This document shows positions 23,496 through 27,108 of a stretch of DNA of 27,108 bases, one piece after another. The notes under the pieces were generated by a model. It ran no database searches, had not been told where the DNA came from, and saw nothing but the letters and a program-made list of their open reading frames with translations. The DNA is from AWTP1-13 sp039808585 (GTDB taxonomy: Bacteria; Pseudomonadota; Alphaproteobacteria; Rhizobiales; Hyphomicrobiaceae): positions 1 through 27,108 of the forward strand of contig JBDHTJ010000057.1 in the NCBI GenBank assembly GCA_039808585.1, in the 5' to 3' direction. A program made the position numbers and the translations under genes. Position 1 is the stretch's first letter; every line of letters starts with the position of its first letter.

Positions 23496-23863
23496 GTGAA
23501 CGTCCTGGAGCAGCTGGTTGTGTGGGGGAGGTCGCTGATCGGCCGGCTGGTGTCGGCGATCAGGAAATCGGAGAGTTTCGGCAATCGCGCCAGCTTGCGC
23601 AGCAGCACCCAGGGGTAGATGCCGCGATCATGGCCATCGCTGAAGGCGATGTTGATGGCGTAGTTGCCTATTGGTGCCACGCGCGCGATGCTGATGCCGC
23701 TGGGTGCAGCAGTGTCTAGCCCCGCCAGCCGGCGGCTGCGCCGCAATGCTGAGGGGCAATGCGTCCAGAGGGTACTGGCATCGATCTCCAGATGCTCTCC
23801 CTCGCCCAGCCCAAGCGTCAGGCGCTGGCCGTCGTTGCTGATCTGTATGTCCAAGTCCTGCAT
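23492..23863 (-). CDS. DUF971 (GBBH-like N-terminal domain) protein
   Basis: A small protein of 123 residues from the chosen start. The C-terminal half has the DUF971 signature VAPIGNYAINIAFSDGHDRG followed by IYPWVLLRKLA. Stand-alone DUF971 proteins are of unknown function, but the domain is fused to the iron-sulfur carrier Mrp in plant HCF101, and forms the N-terminus of gamma-butyrobetaine hydroxylase. Of the cysteines that bind zinc there, only one (in WTHCPSALRR) remains here. The ATG at 23863 was preferred because AAAGG lies upstream; an ORF extending to 23983 has no ribosome site. It is the first gene of the flavoprotein operon and overlaps the next by 4 nt, so a role in cofactor or cluster assembly for it is a reasonable inference. 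Confidence 0.78.
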   Translation of the reverse strand: MQDLDIQISNDGQRLTLGLGEGEHLEIDASTLWTHCPSALRRSRRLAGLDTAAPSGISIARVAPIGNYAINIAFSDGHDRGIYPWVLLRKLARLPKLSDFLIADTSRPISDLPHTTSCSRTFT

Positions 23864-24265
23864 GCACCGCAGCCTTTCGGCGCCCATGACTGTCGCGATG
23901 CATGACCATGGCGGTCCTCCCCGCCCCCCGAAAGCAACTAATTGCCAATGAACGCCCAGCCGAATGCCCACGTCTGAACGCAATAATCGGATGCCGAGCC
24001 GTGCCTTGGCCCGGAGTCCGACTTGGGACCGGCTGCGGCGGTCCCCGGGATGGGCCAGGCATAGCGCCTGCGTGCGGAAGGCTGCGCGGGGCGCGGCACC
24101 TGCAAAACACCTGTGTGCGTTCCCACCGGCAATGCCGCAACGCAGTATTTCTGAAAAACGTTACAAGAATGCCGGGCGTGATCGCTAATATGCAGCTCGC
24201 CCGGCAGGCACACCGATGTGTGGGATCCTGCGCATATCAATGGCGACGTGTTCTCGGGAGGGCCC
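23864..24265. promoter_or_regulatory. Divergent promoter region of flavoprotein and acyl-CoA synthetase operons
   Basis: About 400 bp between two divergent operons, with no convincing gene or RNA. AT-richer stretches near 23930-23950 and 24145-24195 may hold promoters for the minus- and plus-strand operons, but I cannot identify reliable -35/-10 pairs. No copy of the CTTGTAT or TGTATAC elements from the 19362-19736 gap was seen. Confidence 0.4.
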
Positions 24266-25786
24266 ATGAACTTGTCGATGCTGCTGCGGACGAGCGCGCT
24301 CCGGCTACCGCGTGCACCGGCCGTATCCTCCGACGATGTCGCGCTGTCCTATGGCGCCTTCGAGGATCAGGTTGGCCGCCTCGCGAACGGTCTCAAGTCC
24401 AAGCTCGATCTCGCGCCGGGCTCCCGTGTCGGCATCGGCATGGAGAATTGCGGCACCTATCTGGTCATTCTCTATGCCATCTGGCGGGCGGGCCTCGTGG
24501 CTGTGCCCATGAATTCGAAGCTGCATGCCAAGGAGATGTCGTTCATCCTGTCGAACGCGCAATGCCGGCTGTGCTTCGCCTCGCCCGAGATCGCCGATCG
24601 ACTGGCGGAGATCGGGGGGGATCTGCCGCCGGTGGAAGTGGTGTCGGGCGCGCTGCCACGCCGCCTTGTCGCCGACACCCCGATCACGAGCGTGTCGAGC
24701 GCGCCGGACGATGAAGCCTGGCTGTTCTACACCAGCGGCACGACGGGCAGGCCCAAAGGCGCCGTGCTCACCCATCGCAACCTGCTGTTCATGAGCCATT
24801 GCTACTACGCCGACATCGACCAGGTCGACGAGCGCGACGTTAAGATCCACGCCGCGCCGCTCTCGCATGGCTCCGGGCTCTACGCCTTGCCTCACATCGC
24901 CCGAGGCTCGCACCAGATCGTTCTCGGCGGCTCTTTTGATCCGGACCAGATCTACGCCCTGCTGGCCAAGCACCGCAACGTCACGCTGTTCGGTGCGCCC
25001 ACGATGGTCACGCGCCTTGTCAATCATCCCGCAGCCGGCTCGGCTGCCGTAGACAACCTGCGGACGCTCTACTTCGGCGGTGCGCCGATGTACGTGGAGG
25101 ACTTGAAGCAGGCGCTGGAGCTGTTCGGCCCTCGTCTCACACAGATCTACGGGCAGGGCGAGTCGCCAATGACGATCACCAGCCTCCCCAAGCACCTCCT
25201 GGGAATGGACGGCGTATCGGACGAGGTGTTGGCAAGCACCGGCTTTGCCCGCACCGGCGTCGAGGTGAAGGTGGTCGACGACCAGGGCCGCACGCTGCCG
25301 CCGGGCGAGATCGGCGAGGTCATCACGCGGTCCGACTGCGTCATGCGCGGCTACTGGAACAATCCGGAGGCGAACGCCAAGGCCCTGCGCGAGGGCTGGC
25401 TGTGGACCGGCGACCTCGGGGCCATGAGCGCCGATGGCTACCTCATCCTGAAGGATCGCTCGAAAGACCTCATCATCTCCGGCGGATCGAACATCTACCC
25501 GCGCGAGATCGAGGAAGTGCTCCTGACGCATCCGGGCGTTATCGAGTGCGCGGTGGTCAGCCGGCCGCACAAGGACTGGGGCGAGGAGGTCATTGCCTTC
25601 GTGCAGATCAGGCCCGGCCACGAGGTCAGCGACGCGGCGCTCGACGAGACCTGCCTCAACAACATCGCCCGCTACAAGCGCCCACGCGCCTACTACAGGC
25701 TCCCGGCGTTGCCGAAGAACAGCTACGGAAAAATTCTCAAGACGGAGCTGCGTGCGCGGCTCGAAAAGGAGAGTGACAATGCGTGA
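24266..25786 (+). CDS. Acyl-CoA synthetase (AMP-forming)
   Basis: A 506-residue member of the ANL superfamily that activates a carboxylic acid with ATP to acyl-AMP and then CoA thioester. Motifs: the P-loop FYTSGTTGRPKGAVLTH (154-170), YGQGESPMT, GWLWTGDLG (with the ATP-binding Asp), IISGGSNIYPREIEEVL at the hinge, and the catalytic lysine K489 in KNSYGKILK. Length is typical. GGGAGGG precedes the ATG at 24266; an in-frame extension to 24218 has no support. It overlaps the thiolase gene by 8 nt, so they are co-expressed. The carbon chain it prefers (fatty, aromatic or dicarboxylic) cannot be told from the sequence. Confidence 0.92.
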   Translation: MNLSMLLRTSALRLPRAPAVSSDDVALSYGAFEDQVGRLANGLKSKLDLAPGSRVGIGMENCGTYLVILYAIWRAGLVAVPMNSKLHAKEMSFILSNAQCRLCFASPEIADRLAEIGGDLPPVEVVSGALPRRLVADTPITSVSSAPDDEAWLFYTSGTTGRPKGAVLTHRNLLFMSHCYYADIDQVDERDVKIHAAPLSHGSGLYALPHIARGSHQIVLGGSFDPDQIYALLAKHRNVTLFGAPTMVTRLVNHPAAGSAAVDNLRTLYFGGAPMYVEDLKQALELFGPRLTQIYGQGESPMTITSLPKHLLGMDGVSDEVLASTGFARTGVEVKVVDDQGRTLPPGEIGEVITRSDCVMRGYWNNPEANAKALREGWLWTGDLGAMSADGYLILKDRSKDLIISGGSNIYPREIEEVLLTHPGVIECAVVSRPHKDWGEEVIAFVQIRPGHEVSDAALDETCLNNIARYKRPRAYYRLPALPKNSYGKILKTELRARLEKESDNA

Positions 25787-26945
25787 CGTCTCCATCACTG
25801 GCATCGGATCGACGAGCTTCGGACGCCACCCGGACAAGGACATCCAGGCGCTCGCTGTCGAGGCAGCCCAGGCAGCGCTCGACCGCGCGGGGCTCGACCG
25901 GCGTGATATCGGCGCGCTCTATCTTGGCAATTTCATCGCCGGCCCGCTGACGGGCCAGGAGGTGCTGGCCGGCATCGTTGCCGATCGGGTCGGCCTCTCC
26001 AACGTGCCTTGCACCAAGGTCGAGGGGGCATGCGCTTCTGGCGGCATCGCCTTCCGTCATGCGGTGCTTGCCGTGCAATCCGGCCTGTGCGACGCGGCGA
26101 TTGCGGTCGGCGTCGAGAAGATGACGCAAGCGTCGCGCACCGACGTCACCAACGCCTTGCTGTGCGCCCGCGACAATCGCGAGGATGCGCAGAGCGGCCT
26201 CACCTTTCCGGGCCTTTTCGGGCGCGCCTGGAAGGCCTACGAGGCACGCTATGGCATCACGCGCGAGGAGGTTGCAGCCGTCAGCATCAAGAACAAGGCC
26301 AATGGCCTGAAGAACCCGCTTGCGCAGATGGGCGCCAACCTGACGCTCGACATCATCAAGCAGTCTCCCATGATCGCCGATCCCGTGCAGCTCTACGATT
26401 GCTGCCCGGTCAGCGACGGCGCGGCCGCTGTCATCGTCACCACGCGGGATCGCGCGCGTAACGCACCCGATTTGCCCATCGACGTGCTCGCCTCCGTGCA
26501 GACCCGGGGTGCGCCGCACCTTGCCGGCCATCCGGATCTCAGCACCTTCGAGGCGACTGTCAGCGCCGCCCAGCGGGCTTTTGCAGCGGCAGGCCTGAAG
26601 CCCGAGGATCTCGACTTCGTCGAGCTGCACGACTGCTTCTCGATCGCCGAGATCATCGATGCCGAGGATCTGGGCGTCGTGCCTCGCGGCCAGGGCGGCA
26701 AATGGGCGGCGGAGGGCCGCACGGCGATTGGCGGCGATATGCCCATCAATCCCTCGGGTGGGCTTCTCGCCAAGGGACATCCCGTGGGCGCAACGGGCGT
26801 GGCGCAGATCCACGAATCCGTCCTGCAGCTGCGCGGGCAGCATTCCAACCAGGTGCGCGACGCTGCCATCGGGCTCACGCACAACCTGGGCGGCGTCGGC
26901 GTCGCCTGCACTGTCAACATCCTGCGGCGCCCGGATGCCCGCTGA
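25779..26945 (+). CDS. Thiolase (SCP2-like acetyl-CoA acetyltransferase)
   Basis: A 388-residue thiolase of the SCP2/lipid-transfer type. Catalytic residues are visible: C85 in EGACASGGIAF, H284 in ELHDCFSIAEII, H334 in AKGHPVGATG and C377 in GGVGVACTV. It would cleave a 3-ketoacyl-CoA with CoA, or run the condensation in reverse. The ATG at 25779 has AAAAGGAGAG about 6 nt upstream and overlaps the synthetase stop. Together with the next gene it makes a beta-oxidation-type set. SCP2-type thiolases are common in the breakdown of side chains, such as those of steroids and branched acids, but this is only a family tendency. Confidence 0.92.
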   Translation: MRDVSITGIGSTSFGRHPDKDIQALAVEAAQAALDRAGLDRRDIGALYLGNFIAGPLTGQEVLAGIVADRVGLSNVPCTKVEGACASGGIAFRHAVLAVQSGLCDAAIAVGVEKMTQASRTDVTNALLCARDNREDAQSGLTFPGLFGRAWKAYEARYGITREEVAAVSIKNKANGLKNPLAQMGANLTLDIIKQSPMIADPVQLYDCCPVSDGAAAVIVTTRDRARNAPDLPIDVLASVQTRGAPHLAGHPDLSTFEATVSAAQRAFAAAGLKPEDLDFVELHDCFSIAEIIDAEDLGVVPRGQGGKWAAEGRTAIGGDMPINPSGGLLAKGHPVGATGVAQIHESVLQLRGQHSNQVRDAAIGLTHNLGGVGVACTVNILRRPDAR

Positions 26946-26959
26946 GAAAGGACCGCATC

Positions 26960-27108
26960 GTGGCCGATATCCGCGTTGAGAAGCACGAGGCGGTCTGGCT
27001 GGTGGTGATCGACCGGTCCGCGAAAATGAACTCGCTCGACTTCGCAGCCCACGAGGAACTCGTGGAGGTCTGGCGCGCCTTCGACAAGGACGAGACGGCC
27101 CGCATCGG
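26960..27108 (+). CDS. Enoyl-CoA hydratase/isomerase, N-terminal fragment cut by window end
   Basis: The first 49 residues of a crotonase-family protein, from a GTG at 26960 with AGAAAGGA about 8 nt upstream. The start ADIRVEKHEAVWLVVIDR, then KMNSLDF and LVEVWRAFDKDETAR, fits the family pattern (ΦxxxNRPxxxNALd ... Lxxafxxxxxdxxvr). The catalytic Glu residues lie outside the window. It is 14 nt after the thiolase stop and belongs to the same operon; it would hydrate or isomerise the enoyl-CoA in the pathway. The reaction cannot be confirmed from this fragment. Confidence 0.85.
   Translation, partial: MADIRVEKHEAVWLVVIDRSAKMNSLDFAAHEELVEVWRAFDKDETARI

Noticed and set aside
24305..25843. A 512-codon open frame on the minus strand
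   Set aside because: Antisense to the acyl-CoA synthetase, which carries all expected motifs.

Overview
The window is ordinary GC-rich chromosomal DNA from an alphaproteobacterium, most likely of the Hyphomicrobiales/Rhizobiales type. The best evidence for this is the conserved run bamE (divergent) / cytochrome bc1 chaperone / DUF177 / plsX / fabH / ihfA / MerR regulator. A NasT-NasS nitrate control pair and a DUF2852 protein fit the same assignment. This taxonomic call is inferred from gene content and order only. I see no rRNA, tRNA, insertion sequence, phage gene or CRISPR array.

Layout. (1) 1-2602, minus strand: a nitrate assimilation control block, nasT - nasS - (362 bp leader) - nrtA, with nrtA cut by the window start. 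The leader has a near-consensus sigma-54 promoter and a long terminator-like hairpin with a six-U tail. This is what a NasT (ANTAR) attenuation system needs. (2) 2699-3559: a MaoC-type enoyl-CoA hydratase 2. (3) 3952-4389: a DUF2852 membrane protein ending in a strong terminator. (4) 4463-10293: envelope and lipid housekeeping genes: BamE lipoprotein, bc1 chaperone, DUF177, PlsX, FabH, IHF alpha, MerR regulator and a 4'-phosphopantetheinyl transferase. (5) 10388-15339: a double-hotdog MaoC protein, a small secreted DUF4189 protein, an orphan amino-acid-type periplasmic binding protein, a secreted TPR protein, and a secreted protein with an L,D-transpeptidase-like His/Cys motif.

(6) 15400-23863, minus strand: the most interesting part. 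Reading in the direction of transcription, a tightly packed operon (DUF971 protein, AprA-like flavoprotein, AprB-like 2x[4Fe-4S] ferredoxin, HEAT-repeat protein, GntR/HutC regulator) is followed after a 375 bp regulatory gap by a second operon. That second operon encodes a NitT/TauT-type ABC transporter (binding protein, permease, ATPase) and a Crp/Fnr-family regulator. The binding protein carries an extra C-terminal domain that resembles NosL. Together they look like an uptake-plus-redox system for a small, probably anionic, sulfur- or nitrogen-containing substrate. The substrate cannot be read from the sequence.

(7) 24266-end, plus strand: a divergent beta-oxidation-type operon: acyl-CoA synthetase, SCP2-type thiolase, and the start of an enoyl-CoA hydratase cut by the window end.
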